From: Stereocaulon alpinum
Taxonomy: Eukaryota; Ascomycota; Lecanoromycetes; Lecanorales; Stereocaulaceae
Reading direction: 5' to 3'
Assembly: GCA_018257865.1 (NCBI GenBank)
Contig: JAEUBA010000027.1
Span: 62,001-126,000, forward strand
DNA: 64,000 nucleotides
Below are positions 44,734 to 55,186 of the stretch, piece by piece. Position 1 is the first letter of the stretch. Each line of letters starts with the position of its first letter. The notes under the pieces are model-generated. The model was not told the DNA's origin. It was given only the letters and a program-made list of their open reading frames with translations, and made no database searches. The position numbers and the translations under genes were made by a program.

Positions 44734-47334
44734 ATGGCAACAGTATCTCCGACTCCCTTCGGCGCCAGCTACAATGACCCTCCAGAACGGTCTATGTCAC
44801 GAGCCAAGTTCAAAAGTCAAGCGTCAAGACCGGATCTCAAACGAGGCGCTCCATTGGTGTCTCAGTCAATCAACAATGGATCTGCGCAAACACCCGCATG
44901 GAAGTTCTCAATCGGCGACAGCTCGGACGATGACATACCAGTACCGCCAATGAAGTTTAGTGCAGGGGTGAAAGCACTTTTGGGAGATGAAGCATCTATC
45001 ATAGGAGGATCTTCCCCGTCGCAAAAAGGAGAAAGTCAGCAGGGAGCTTCGAGGCACGAGACAATAAGGCCAACGAAGAGGGCGAGTCCAATCTCGCTGG
45101 GAGCGAGCCTACGGCAACGAAATGCTTCTCCTGCTTCGTCACGATCTGGAAGTCCACGAATTGTACGGTTACCTGCAAGTTCTGCAGTACCCTCGAAGCT
45201 GCGAACAACGACTTCGACACTTGACGGCAATTTCTCTCCGATTCTTAGATACCAGGATTCCGTTGATGCTAAGACCTCAGACCGTGAATTCCCACCAATC
45301 AAGCGCGACTTCGTCACACCTGCATCTCGAGCACGGAGCATTATGCCGGACTCTCCGTCAGCCAATTCTGGCAATGCGGCCACTGAAGCTGAGGAACCAC
45401 GAATGGCCAAGGCTTCGTTAGCTGGGTCCGAAACCCGAACAGAGTCTATGACGAGATCACGCGAACATTCCGGGATCAACGAAGCAATCGCAGAACTGGG
45501 CAACCTCTCGATAAACAAGACAAGAGGAGAAGAGACTGGTGCCCAGTCCTCTCTCCGCATAAAAAGAGTTGGAAAGGTACCTACTGGACGATACCTGAGC
45601 GGCCCAGCAAGGAGAGGAATGAAAAGGAGGCAAAGTGAGGAGGATCAAAGTCCCATTCACGAAGATATTTTGTCATCAGCAGGAGGACAGCAGACATCGG
45701 CGGGAACCCGGCCTAACTCGCCAGTACCTGAAGCTGCCAGTGCCGCTCCCGAAGGTATAGACAGCACTGGAAATCCACCAAAGTCACCCCAGCATGGAAG
45801 GCCGCCTCACGTCCGACTCCAGAGCCAGGCCAGTGTGATCGATGGTAGTCCAATGCCAAGTCACAAAGAGCCACTGAAATCGATTATACCTGAGACTACG
45901 GAGCACGAACCCAAAGCATCCTCAATGTTCGATCGCGAAGGTTCCTCATCGAAACGCGTCCAGCCCGTCTTCAAAGTACCACCATTACCTCCCCTACCTT
46001 CACGCTTCGATCAAGAGAACGATCCTCCGCCGACCTTCAAACGAAACAAGACCGGTGGCTCAACTTTGCTAGAGAAGCAAAAGTTCAGTGTCATGTCCGA
46101 CGAAAAGATGGTTGCCCAGACACCTGCTACGGTATCACCAGCGAGACCTCCTTTGGCTGCTCGAAGTCAGAATACGCCCCACCGGCCGGCACCCCCACCG
46201 CCAAAGATGACAATGTTGGAAACGGCCACCGCGCCTGCAGGTGCAGCATCAGCGTCACAGAAGAAGAAACGGAACTATATTTCTGTCAATGGCAAGCTTT
46301 TCACGCGGATGGATTGCATTGGACGGGGAGGCAGCTCGAAAGTGTACCGAGTGATGGCGGAGAATTACAGAGTTTTTGCCCTGAAACGAGTCACACTTGA
46401 AGATCAAGATGAACTTGCTGTCCGTGGCTTCAAAGGCGAGATCGATCTTCTTCGAAAGCTAGCGAATGTCGAAAGAGTGGTCAGTCTTTTGGATTGGGAA
46501 ATCAACGAAGAAAGGCAGACCCTCAGCGTCCTGATGGAGATGGGCGAGTCTGATTTGAATAAAGTACTCACCCTTCAACTCAACGCGGAAGATGCAATGT
46601 TCGACGAGACCTTCACTCGCTACTATTGGAAAGAGATGCTCGAATGTGTGCAGGCAGTCCACAGATTTGACATCGTTCACTCGGATCTCAAGCCAGCAAA
46701 CTTCCTCATCACCAAAGGCAGATTGAAGCTTATAGACTTTGGCATCTCAGGCGCCATCGCGAATGATACTGTCAATGTGCATCGAGAGCAGCATGTCGGT
46801 ACTCCGAATTACATGTCTCCTGAGATGCTGATGGATTCCAATGCCAGTAACGGGCTCCCAGCAAGCGCTGGCAAGATGATGAAAATTGGGAAGCCTAGCG
46901 ACATATGGACCTTGGGCTGCATTCTCTACCAAATGGTCTATGGCAAACCACCTTTCGCCCACATCACAAACCAGGTGCAACGGATCATGGCTATCCCCAA
47001 TCCAAATCACATCATCGCCTTCCCAGGAAATGGCGTTGGTGGCGTGGAGGTACCTAGCTCCATTATCAGGACTCTGCGAAGCTGCCTGAATCGCGATGCT
47101 TCCCAACGTCCAACAGTCGACCAGCTCTTGGCCTATGGGGATCCGTTCTTGTACCCTAGTGCAGCGTCACGGAAGAAGGTGGAGGTGAGCGAGGAGCTGA
47201 TTGAACGCATGCAGGCCAATATGATACGGCACATTAAGGAAAGAGGAATGCCAAGCGACGCTGAGTTGGCCACCTGGCCCGGGAAGTTCTTTGCTAGTAT
47301 CAAGGCTGCTGTTGAGGAAGGGCGGGCGTATTGA
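44734..47334 (+). CDS. MPS1: Dual-specificity spindle checkpoint kinase Mps1
   Basis: Mps1/TTK phosphorylates kinetochore Knl1 to start the spindle checkpoint and acts in spindle pole duplication. The ORF is one exon of 866 residues. Residues 1-~510 are Ser/Pro-rich and disordered, with an LGNLSINK stretch. The kinase domain starts with YISVNGKLFTRMDCIGRGGS, with the Gly-loop near 527. The catalytic loop reads HSDLKPANF (near 648; HSD instead of HRD, normal for Mps1). DFG is near 667 and the activation segment is QHVGTPNYMSPEML. The kinase is complete. It is convergent with the bL21m gene. Confidence 0.94.
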   Translation: MATVSPTPFGASYNDPPERSMSRAKFKSQASRPDLKRGAPLVSQSINNGSAQTPAWKFSIGDSSDDDIPVPPMKFSAGVKALLGDEASIIGGSSPSQKGESQQGASRHETIRPTKRASPISLGASLRQRNASPASSRSGSPRIVRLPASSAVPSKLRTTTSTLDGNFSPILRYQDSVDAKTSDREFPPIKRDFVTPASRARSIMPDSPSANSGNAATEAEEPRMAKASLAGSETRTESMTRSREHSGINEAIAELGNLSINKTRGEETGAQSSLRIKRVGKVPTGRYLSGPARRGMKRRQSEEDQSPIHEDILSSAGGQQTSAGTRPNSPVPEAASAAPEGIDSTGNPPKSPQHGRPPHVRLQSQASVIDGSPMPSHKEPLKSIIPETTEHEPKASSMFDREGSSSKRVQPVFKVPPLPPLPSRFDQENDPPPTFKRNKTGGSTLLEKQKFSVMSDEKMVAQTPATVSPARPPLAARSQNTPHRPAPPPPKMTMLETATAPAGAASASQKKKRNYISVNGKLFTRMDCIGRGGSSKVYRVMAENYRVFALKRVTLEDQDELAVRGFKGEIDLLRKLANVERVVSLLDWEINEERQTLSVLMEMGESDLNKVLTLQLNAEDAMFDETFTRYYWKEMLECVQAVHRFDIVHSDLKPANFLITKGRLKLIDFGISGAIANDTVNVHREQHVGTPNYMSPEMLMDSNASNGLPASAGKMMKIGKPSDIWTLGCILYQMVYGKPPFAHITNQVQRIMAIPNPNHIIAFPGNGVGGVEVPSSIIRTLRSCLNRDASQRPTVDQLLAYGDPFLYPSAASRKKVEVSEELIERMQANMIRHIKERGMPSDAELATWPGKFFASIKAAVEEGRAY

Positions 47335-47843
47335 GGAGGCTTGTCAGGGTGGTTCATTGTCTGCTATTCTGTTTGGGTAAAGGCATTAGAGACTTGGTTA
47401 CGAGGCATGATTCTTCTCTTCTTCGGGCATTTGAGCGGGCGTTAGCATCCAATGGGGTCCGATGGGGCATTCAGAGATTCGGATTGGATTCTGAAGGGTT
47501 GGATGAGCTTCGGTATGATCTGGAGTGTTTTTAGATACTTTTAGTACATTGATACCCTCCCTTATTGTGATTGTCAACACCTGTATTCACGCTCCGCTCC
47601 CAGTGTCCCATCTAAGCTTGTACGCTGCAGCGCTGGTAAGCATTATTCTCGCACCGAGTCTCTTCACATTTGATCCTGAATCTTTTCAGACCATGGCTCT
47701 CACTAGCCGTCTAAATGCCCCATCCAACTTCACCCAAGCAGCGAGGTCGAAGATCGCTAGCCCTTCCACCGAACTCAGCGTCCTCGTCCATATATACAAA
47801 TCCCCCCATCTCACAATACAAGTCATCCACCCGTTCTCCCCCT
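47335..47843. other. Convergent spacer MPS1 / bL21m gene
   Basis: The 3' flanks of two convergent genes. The plus-strand frame at 47525-47923 is a shadow of low-complexity sequence. Confidence 0.5.
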
Positions 47844-48587
47844 CTACTCCTTCACCAACGCCTCCACCTCCCCATTCTCCCCACCCTCCCCCCTCCCCCC
47901 CGGCAGCACCCTCAACTCCATAACCCTAAGCACCGTATACCGCCCCTTACTCTTAACCCTCCGAACCCTCCGATTCCGCCTCTTAGTCTTCTCAACAACC
48001 CTCAACGGCTCCCCCTCAACAGCCACAACCACGGCCCTCAACAAAAAATCCCTCTCATGAACCCATGGATCGCCACGATACGTGTAGTCCCTGCTGCCGA
48101 TCATGCTGGCGCGGTTGAGGCGGAGGATTGTGCCGGGGGGCGCGGAGGGGAGGTGGAAGGGGAGGCGGAGCGTGTCGCCGTGGGTTAGGAGGTAGGGGCG
48201 CGAGTGGATGTGGGTGAGGATGTAGTGGGGGGGTTGGGCGGCGAGGAGGGGGAGGAGGGTGAGGGTTGCGGGTAAGGTTGTGGGGGGGGGGAGGGGGGAG
48301 GCGGTGGAGAGTTGGGGGTGGAGTTGGTTGGTTGGGGGGTGGGGGGTTGGTGGTTGTGTGGGCGATGCGGGGGTGGGGGGTTGTTTCTGGTGGAGGGGGA
48401 GGGTGGTGTAGGTTGGTGAGGTGGGGGTTGGGTCGGTTGTTGTTGTTGTTGTTGTGGTGGTTGTTAGGTGGGCGCGGAGAGGGAGGAGGAAGGTTGGTGG
48501 GAGGGTGGTTGTGGTTGTGGTTGTGGTTGTGGTTGTGGTTGGTGGCGGTAATTGAGCTATTGCTCTTCGCAGGCTTCGGCTGAACAT
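47844..48587 (-). CDS. MRPL49: Mitochondrial large-subunit ribosomal protein bL21m
   Basis: bL21m is a protein of the mitochondrial 54S subunit. Single exon of 247 residues, with the start ATG in a GCCACCATG context. The conserved half begins HYILTHIHSRPYLLTHGDTL. It continues ASMIGSRDYTYRGDPWVHER and the rRNA-binding KTKRRNRRVRRVKSKGRYTV, matching yeast Mrpl49 in order. The N-terminal ~110 residues contain two poly-Thr runs and a Pro/Thr-rich linker, far longer than a normal presequence. The ORF is strongly C-rich on the coding strand, leaving long G runs on the plus strand. Divergent from the thioesterase gene, 197 bp apart. Confidence 0.88.
   Translation of the reverse strand: MFSRSLRRAIAQLPPPTTTTTTTTTTTTLPPTFLLPLRAHLTTTTTTTTTTDPTPTSPTYTTLPLHQKQPPTPASPTQPPTPHPPTNQLHPQLSTASPLPPPTTLPATLTLLPLLAAQPPHYILTHIHSRPYLLTHGDTLRLPFHLPSAPPGTILRLNRASMIGSRDYTYRGDPWVHERDFLLRAVVVAVEGEPLRVVEKTKRRNRRVRRVKSKGRYTVLRVMELRVLPGGRGEGGENGEVEALVKE
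48420..48545 (-). repeat. Two simple-repeat tracts encoding poly-threonine
   Basis: Read on the minus strand, an ACCACA hexanucleotide tract (near 48508-48542) and an ACA/ACC triplet tract (near 48438-48472) each encode a run of 10-12 Thr in the N-terminus of the bL21m protein. The two tracts use different repeat units. Confidence 0.85.
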
Positions 48588-48784
48588 GGTGGCAGAGGTA
48601 TGTGGTTGTAGAGTGGAAGGAGATGATGCTCTTAAGTCGAGCTTCGACTTTTCGGCACTTTGGTGCCAAGACTATATTTACGGCGCTACTTTAGTCCGGA
48701 CTCCATCTTTGGTTATGCTAGCGGTACCAAGCTCTATGACGCTCTTTATGGTATGGAGGTAGTGGCCTCTAGACATACCAATAT

Positions 48785-49357
48785 ATGGATGAAGAGCGCG
48801 CCTTCTTCTTGTCAACCCCCTGGTGCGCCAAGCTGCTCAATGACCCCGACTTCACCCCCGTAGCTACTCCCGCTCGCAAGTACAAGCCAAGCACAACGGA
48901 GGATGCTCTATACGGCCACACACTCAAAACACCAGACACCTTCCGCGCAGTCACAAGCATCTACCGGTGCCCAGCACCAGGCACGACTCTCGTCCGAGAA
49001 GTGTGCCAGCTCATAAGCCTCGGCTATGCTGTCAATGGTTACCCACACATTGCACATGGCGGTATCGTTGGAGTGATATTGGATGAGGCAATGGGTACAC
49101 TGTTACTGGTGAACAAAGGTCTTGGGCAAAATAAAGATGAGGGGCAAACGTTCGACCATTCGGTGACGGCGTATCTGAAGGTTACGTACTTGAAGCCCGT
49201 TATGACGCCTCAGACGGTGCTTGTCATAGCAAAGTTACAGAAGATGGAGGGGAAGAAGCTTTATATTGAGGGTGAGGTGAGGAATGCTGAGGAGGTTGTG
49301 CTGGCCAGAGCTGAGGCGCTGTGGTTGGAGTTGAAGACGCCTAGGGAGAAGTTGTAA
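48785..49357 (+). CDS. Hotdog-fold thioesterase superfamily protein
   Basis: Single-exon protein of 190 residues. The hotdog core has AHGGIVGVILDEAMG, the PaaI/4HBT-type signature in which the HGG loop and the Asp/Glu on the central helix form the active site. TAYLKVTYLKPVMTPQTVLV and KLYIEGEVRNAEEVVLARAE form the beta sheet. Fungal members probably hydrolyse acyl-CoA thioesters; the substrate is unknown. The start at 48785 gives MDEERAFFLSTPWCAKLL, a lead-in that fits this family as I recall it, so no upstream exon is needed. It is divergent from the bL21m gene, and a short partial copy of its LKVTYLKPV segment may occur at ~50070. Confidence 0.85.
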   Translation: MDEERAFFLSTPWCAKLLNDPDFTPVATPARKYKPSTTEDALYGHTLKTPDTFRAVTSIYRCPAPGTTLVREVCQLISLGYAVNGYPHIAHGGIVGVILDEAMGTLLLVNKGLGQNKDEGQTFDHSVTAYLKVTYLKPVMTPQTVLVIAKLQKMEGKKLYIEGEVRNAEEVVLARAEALWLELKTPREKL

Positions 49358-50157
49358 CGATGATCTGATCAGCAGTTGGCTCTGGCTTCTCCGAAGCAGT
49401 GGCTTGGGAGCATGTCGCAAGACCCAACCCCATGGCCGCGAAAATCAATGAGATCGAAACTTCGGGATTCCAGAATTATGACGCCCAGAAGCGGAGCTCA
49501 GCTGAACACGGACCGTTCGTAGGAATAATCTCTATAAGCGTGAAGCCAGATGATGGTGGTGGCGAAGGGAAGCATTGCAGTGCTCGCTCGGAAGTTCAAG
49601 TTTGTGGTGTAGATGGAGTTGTCGAAGAAGTGAGCTGGGCCTGACCAGATGCCAGCTTAGCACTACCGACATTGGTGCATGTTCGGACCCTAGGACCGCT
49701 AAGACATACACAAAGGGTCGATGGTCTGAGCTGGATCGCAGCCTCTTACGAGTTAGAACGTGCAAGGTTGAATCCAAAGCAAGGACGAGGGCCCGTGGAA
49801 TTAGTCTCGGGTCGCGAGTATAGAGCGAGAAGCATGAATATTGAAGCTATTGGAGAGCTAGCGTTATCGAGCCCCTGTTAAATAGGATCGTCCTTCCTAT
49901 GCTCCAGACCTCGGTGATTTTGAGGTCTTGGCTTTGTCTCGTGACTGTTCAAATGTACATTGTACGCAAGTACTGTTCATTATCCTGATCCAGAACAACA
50001 CATCGGTCAAGCCTCTCCTTATCCCACATCACGTAACCCCACTTCCTAAGGTCTTCCCTACCCTCAAAGTGACATATCTCAAGCCTGTTCCCATTAGACC
50101 AACACCATGCAGCATTCGGACCGTGGCAATCGCTGACAAACTGCTGTTCCTCGCGAG
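49358..50157. other. Spacer with a possible thioesterase fragment
   Basis: No full gene is present. Frames at 49399-49881 lack motifs. Near 50067-50095 a plus-strand frame reads LKVTYLKPV, identical to nine residues of the thioesterase upstream. Confidence 0.4.
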
Positions 50158-51170
50158 CTATCCTCGGTCGTAAACGTCGGTTTCTTGCAAGACATTGGTA
50201 AGACTCATGTAAATCTCGTCCATATCATCCAGTAGTATTCGGAATTGCTCCTGAGTAGACGCCAGGGAAATCTGCCAGAAGAATTCTAACCCATGAGACA
50301 CGCAACGCTCCATATATAGGTCGAGACGGTAATCTGGGAAGACGTTAGCTCTCTTTACACACGGATTTACTCTGAGGGATAAACTTACCCTCGTGTTCAA
50401 ATCTACCGTAGTCATATGGAGAGTCCACGGCTTCAAATGATTGAGCACAAAATCGTACTAATGCATCCTCGTGACTTTTCCACATGTCCTCATACCTACT
50501 TATAAGGTAATCTCGTACGCACGCGATCTCTTCCACCTCCCAAGGTTCGAAGAATCTAAGAAAGAGATACGATTGTTCCATACCCTCGAACCCGGAATCA
50601 GAGTACGTGCGTGAATCATCGAATAGTAGGCAGAAAAGCTCGATCCTGTAGAGCGCTCTACGAATCCGCTGAGTCTCGTTGGGCGAAAGAGGCTCATTCG
50701 ACGCAAGTGACTCGCCAGTGACTGGCTGTTTGGACAGAGCCCACTTGCAAAAGCCCTCCGTTGTGTATGGCACTGTTCTATGAAGTTGTGCTAGCCTTGA
50801 CGTCCGGTCTGGCGGATAAATTTGACCATGTCAACATCGAAAGAAGGGTTCTGCTCCCAAAAAATTTCCCATAACTGTCGAGTTTGTTGCTCGATCTTGT
50901 TGGAGGCACGGTCAAGCTCTTGAGCGTTCAGAACGACCGAGGCATCGAGCAGTACATCCTTTCCGAGGTCTCTGGTCAGGACCTCAGTCAGAATGGAATA
51001 TCGCTCAGAGATATAGACATAATGAAATGACGGCGAGGCATGGACTAGAGCACGTAGTGAAGGGAAATCATAGAGACTTTCAAGTATCCCGAGCTGGAGT
51101 TCGATGGGAAGGCCTTCAAGGCTTGCGGGTGGTGGGATGAGCCGAGTTGTGGCACTATAAGCGGCGCACT
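50158..51170 (-). pseudogene. F-box-like fungal protein, probably frameshifted
   Basis: The minus strand at ~51150-50800 reads LEGLPIELQLGILESLYDFP and RALVHASPSFHYVY, the start of a very common uncharacterised fungal F-box-like family. Similarity continues in another frame from about 50820 (DRTSRLAQLHRTVPYTTEGF, then RIRRALYRIELFCLLFDD). An intron with GTAAGT, GCTAAC and CCCAG (~50341-50391) leads to a last exon ending at 50158. No usable splice pair was found at the frame change, and a TAG lies upstream near 51170 with no ATG in frame. I read it as a gene with a 1-nt indel, or one whose 5' exons I failed to resolve. Confidence 0.5.
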
Positions 51171-51183
51171 ATCGCAAGACATC

Positions 51184-52294
51184 TCTTCGTTTGGGGCTCT
51201 CAATGAGACGTCTCTTCGGTCTTTCCGAATTTTACGTCGAAGCTTGTTGTAAATGCTTTTCATCTGGCCCCGAGTGCTACCTAGGCGACTATGGTTCTAG
51301 TAAGGTTGAGCAGAAATTACAAGCTGTGAATATATGGGCATTGCTTGGAAGAGTCTGTTCTCGAGGACAAAGATGATGGAAGAATTTTAGAGCAAAGAGG
51401 AATTCGGCCTTGATATGCTGGAGAGAAATAATCAACATAAATGCGTAAAGCAGCCTGGTGTGCTAGCCGTGCGCCTCCTGAGTCATCAGCGATATCTCCA
51501 CGGGTTGTATTAATCTTGTTTTTCCTACAGACCGGACGTCTCACGCTACACTCTTCCCGAACCGTAAAAGGATCGGAAACCCCGGAGTCAACCGGTTGGC
51601 TCTTTACTATCACCACCGTAACGCGGTCATGCCGTTGGCAGTCGCACCGTAACATTCCATAGAAACGCAGCGAATTTGGTGAAAATAGACAAGGACAAGC
51701 ATGGTAGCCTGAACGGGAAATCGATTATTTCCGACCGCGTGTACTTGCAAGCAAGGCTGCAATTTGAGTTATTACCTAACGTTCAGCGGATCCGTCCTTG
51801 ACATTCCATGCCCTCGGAGCCGATCCCACCGAGATCTCATCAGCAATCCCTTACCTTCGCGAGCACGCCCTCGCCTTACACAGTCCCCCGAACAAAAAGA
51901 GGGTGCTGAACAGCGACTCCACCCCTAGCCTCCCCAGAACATCAGCCATGACTTCCCTCAACTATAACATCGTCCCATTCACCATCACATGGATGGAGCA
52001 ACTACCCAAATATCCCAAAGCAGTAGTGAGCTTATGCGTAAACCGTGGCGACAGATCGTAGGTATTCCATCACGTGCAGAACAAATCAGTGAAAGGTTCA
52101 TGATTTCCTGGGTGTGCGGCGGTAAAGGATGGGAAGGAGTTATGCTATACCACAGTACGTGTGAGTTCTAACGAGATAGGATGGGGTTTGAGTAGTAGCT
52201 GCAGTTGCCACAGGGCTTGTGAGCACAGCCTCCCATGCAAGAGTCATTGATTCTCCGGCTTTTAGGTCCGTCTCTACACTGGCACTGGATGGCA
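51184..52294. other. Spacer without a recognised gene
   Basis: Short frames only on both strands, none with a motif. Confidence 0.45.
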
Positions 52295-55186
52295 TCAGCT
52301 TCCATTGTGGTCTTTAGTGCGTGCTTGGTGATAATTAGTCAAAAGACTTACGCAAATCCACATATCCTCTCCTCCTTGTTGTTTCGCGGAAGATGCTTGA
52401 CGATTTGGTCGTTGGTTGTCGTCATCATGAGTCACCTGGACCGCATCAAGGTCGTTGATACTTTGCACTGATGGTGGTGGCGAGGATTGTGATGCATCAT
52501 CATTAACATCACTCCCACTATCATCCTCATCACTCCCTTTCTCATCCTCACTCTCATCCTTCTGCTGATCCAAGATCTCCCTTGGAATATCCTTATCAAT
52601 AGGAAACCAATCCTCAATTTTCTGTCCTTTCATGAAATGCTCCACATCTATATGCGTAAATCTCTCATCCCAAGCTTCCAACGCCTTCTTACTAAGCGGC
52701 TTGACCTCCTGACAAAAGCCACACCAGAAACCTCGTTGGCCATTCCTACCAACGCGTCGGATTTTGCATTGGTGCTTCACATGTTCTGTGTCCTTGATGT
52801 TGTGGTCAGTTTCTCGGTCATTCTCCAAGTGAGCCTGGAATAGTTCTCGACGGTAGAAGACTCGGCCACATTGGTCCTTAGTTTTGCATTTAGTATGGGC
52901 AGTTTGGACACCATTCTTGGCTTTCTTTCTCGGCTCGCCACATTTCCATGCCTCGATTTGCCAGTGCTGCGTATTTTCATGACGCTTCCAGTCATTCTTG
53001 CTACCGAATCGGCGGGGACATCCTGTATAGGTGCAGCCGTAGGGGCGGGTGTGTCGCTTCTCATGTTTCCTGCACACATCAATAGGTAGTAAGTATCATC
53101 ATTTTCATACAGTAACGGGTACGCAAGGGGCGTGTACTTAAGATCGCATTGGGTCTTTTTCGACTTATGGCACCATTTGCACCCAAAATTTCCCTTTTCT
53201 GAAGTAGCAGAGTCCCTTGCAGGTGAACCCCCATAGCTACGCTTTCTCGCTTTGTTAGGGTCCAGTAGATCTTGGACGCTGGATTTGATAGCCGATTCAA
53301 GATCTTTCTTGCTCTGTTGGCCAGTTATGTTCAGTCGGTTTGCAATATCAGAAGTCATTGACAACCAAATCTCAGGTGGAATCTCGGAAGGCTTTAAGCT
53401 ACTGTGATCGCTCGCTTTAGAACCTTCGGAATCGACGGAGGCCTTCACGGAAGAGCCATTGGGTGTCTGTCCTGTATGCGTGATTAGTGGTGGCTTCGAC
53501 TGTGACGTTGATGCACCCTTTGAGCGTGACTTTGGAACAGCCACCGTTCGTCCTTGTGCCCGAGGAGTAGAGTGCTGTTGTTGTTTCAATTCGGCTTGCT
53601 GGTTAATTATTGCCGGGTCTATTTGCATAATCTGGTTGGTGTCGTCTCTCACGTCGAGGTATACAGGATCTTGAGGCCTGGCTACCGAATGATGTGAAGG
53701 TAATGCATGAGCTTGCGAATAGATAGACATGGCGGAGCTATTACTCTGACCCATGCTAAGGTCGTGTAGATTGACCCAATTCTGCTGTGGGCCTATTGAA
53801 GGATGTGAGAAACTGGATTCCTGCTGGAATTGCTCCAAATAATGATGACTAGGTTTCTTTCCAATTTGCGAACATCCAAGTTCCCAAGACCTACGTTAAA
53901 ATCAACACACTTACCGCTGCATCGCTGGGTACAACTTTACTGACTGATCCATAACTGTTGCAACATCTAAGTCCGGATGCAGACGCTTGATATGCTGTCG
54001 GAAGTTGTCTGCGCGAGGCCAAAGTTTCCCTTTCTTCGAGCAGCGAGGCGCGGCACACGTCCACGCTTTGCCAGATATTATTCCATGCCTACTACTCTTG
54101 TGTCTGTCCAAATCATTTGTAGTTGAAAAACCCGATGGCCAGGTGCAGCCTTCTACGTTGCAAATGTATGGCTTCTCGTGACGAAGCTTATGCTTCCTGT
54201 GGCTTTCTGGTTAAGAAGGAGGTTACATAATTGAGGGACAGGACTTACTTCTGATCAGAAGGGTTCTTGGCCTCATACTTGCACTCTGGTTCTTGGCATT
54301 TCATATCATCAAGTAGGGGGTCGACTTGTTGATGGTTTTGCGGCGAAAGTTGTTGGGCAGACTGCGGTGCAGGCTGTTGCGAACGCTGTTGCAAGACATG
54401 TTGTGCGGGGAACGAATATTGACTCTCTGGTGGGAAATTTTGGTATGTCATATACGGCGGATCGTGAGGAATCTCCATCCCGCTCAGTCTCCCCGTAAGG
54501 CTTTGGCAGTCTTGGTTCGAGGCTTGAGGATCAAAGCTAATAAGAGACCTGCTGCCCATAGTTTGGGTATAGTATGCAGAATCACGATGAGCTCCTCCGG
54601 AGGCACTACTTTCAAGGTCAGATTCAGGAGGCTCCCAGTAATGGTCTGGCATGGACTGGATCATGCGCTGTCGAGCGATTGTACGGTTTTGGTTCATGAT
54701 GGGCTGTGTTGTTCCCCCGTTGATACCCTGAGAGTCCCATGGGTCTGGTTGATAATTGAGTGAGTGAATCGCTTCAGGTGGATTCGGTCTCAGCTTGAAC
54801 GGCGTTTGGCCATCTTGGAAGTAGCCCAAGTCGTTGATCTGCTCATTAATCTGCTTTGGGTAATTCGGTCTCTGCTGAAGTCCTGGAGACAATGGGAACA
54901 TAATATCAGAGTTTGGAGCGAGCACCGTATTGCAAGGCTCAAGCTCTGGATCAGTGGGCGAAGGCGTGGGGGGTGGTCCCATTTGTCTTTGCATGTGTCC
55001 ATGTATGGACTGAGACTGTCCATTCTGCGTTGTGTGCCTTCGTTTGCGCAAGTCGTATTGGCCGCTCTGAAAGGTTTGATTAGCCTCTACGTGATTTGAT
55101 TGGCTGAAATGATGAGACGAAAGCGAAAGACAAAATACCTCTTGCATCGCCTCAGCCTCCGAACGTGGTCGTTTTCGGTCCGTCAT
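52295..55186 (-). CDS. C2H2 zinc-finger protein (putative transcription factor)
   Basis: Five exons (55186-55139, 55066-54249, 54196-53915, 53848-53138, 53069-52295) give 877 residues. I chose the ATG at 55186 (MTDRKRPRSEAEAMQE) because the longer frame starts with TTG. The N-terminus is Gln/Pro-rich. Fingers include CQEPECKYEA..HKLRH, CNVEGCTWPSGFSTTNDLDR with HKSSRH, CAAPRCSKKGKLWPRADNFR with H..H, CKWCHKSKKTQCDLKKHEKR with H, and CTYTGCPRRFGSKNDWKRHE. Two of these fingers are completed only after splicing, which supports the introns. The tail is acidic. A final intron near 52350 is possible, so the last ~20 residues are uncertain. DNA targets are unknown. Confidence 0.8.

Noticed and set aside
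47715..48583. Plus-strand Pro/Gly-rich ORFs
   Set aside because: They are antisense shadows of the C-rich bL21m gene and show no family signature.
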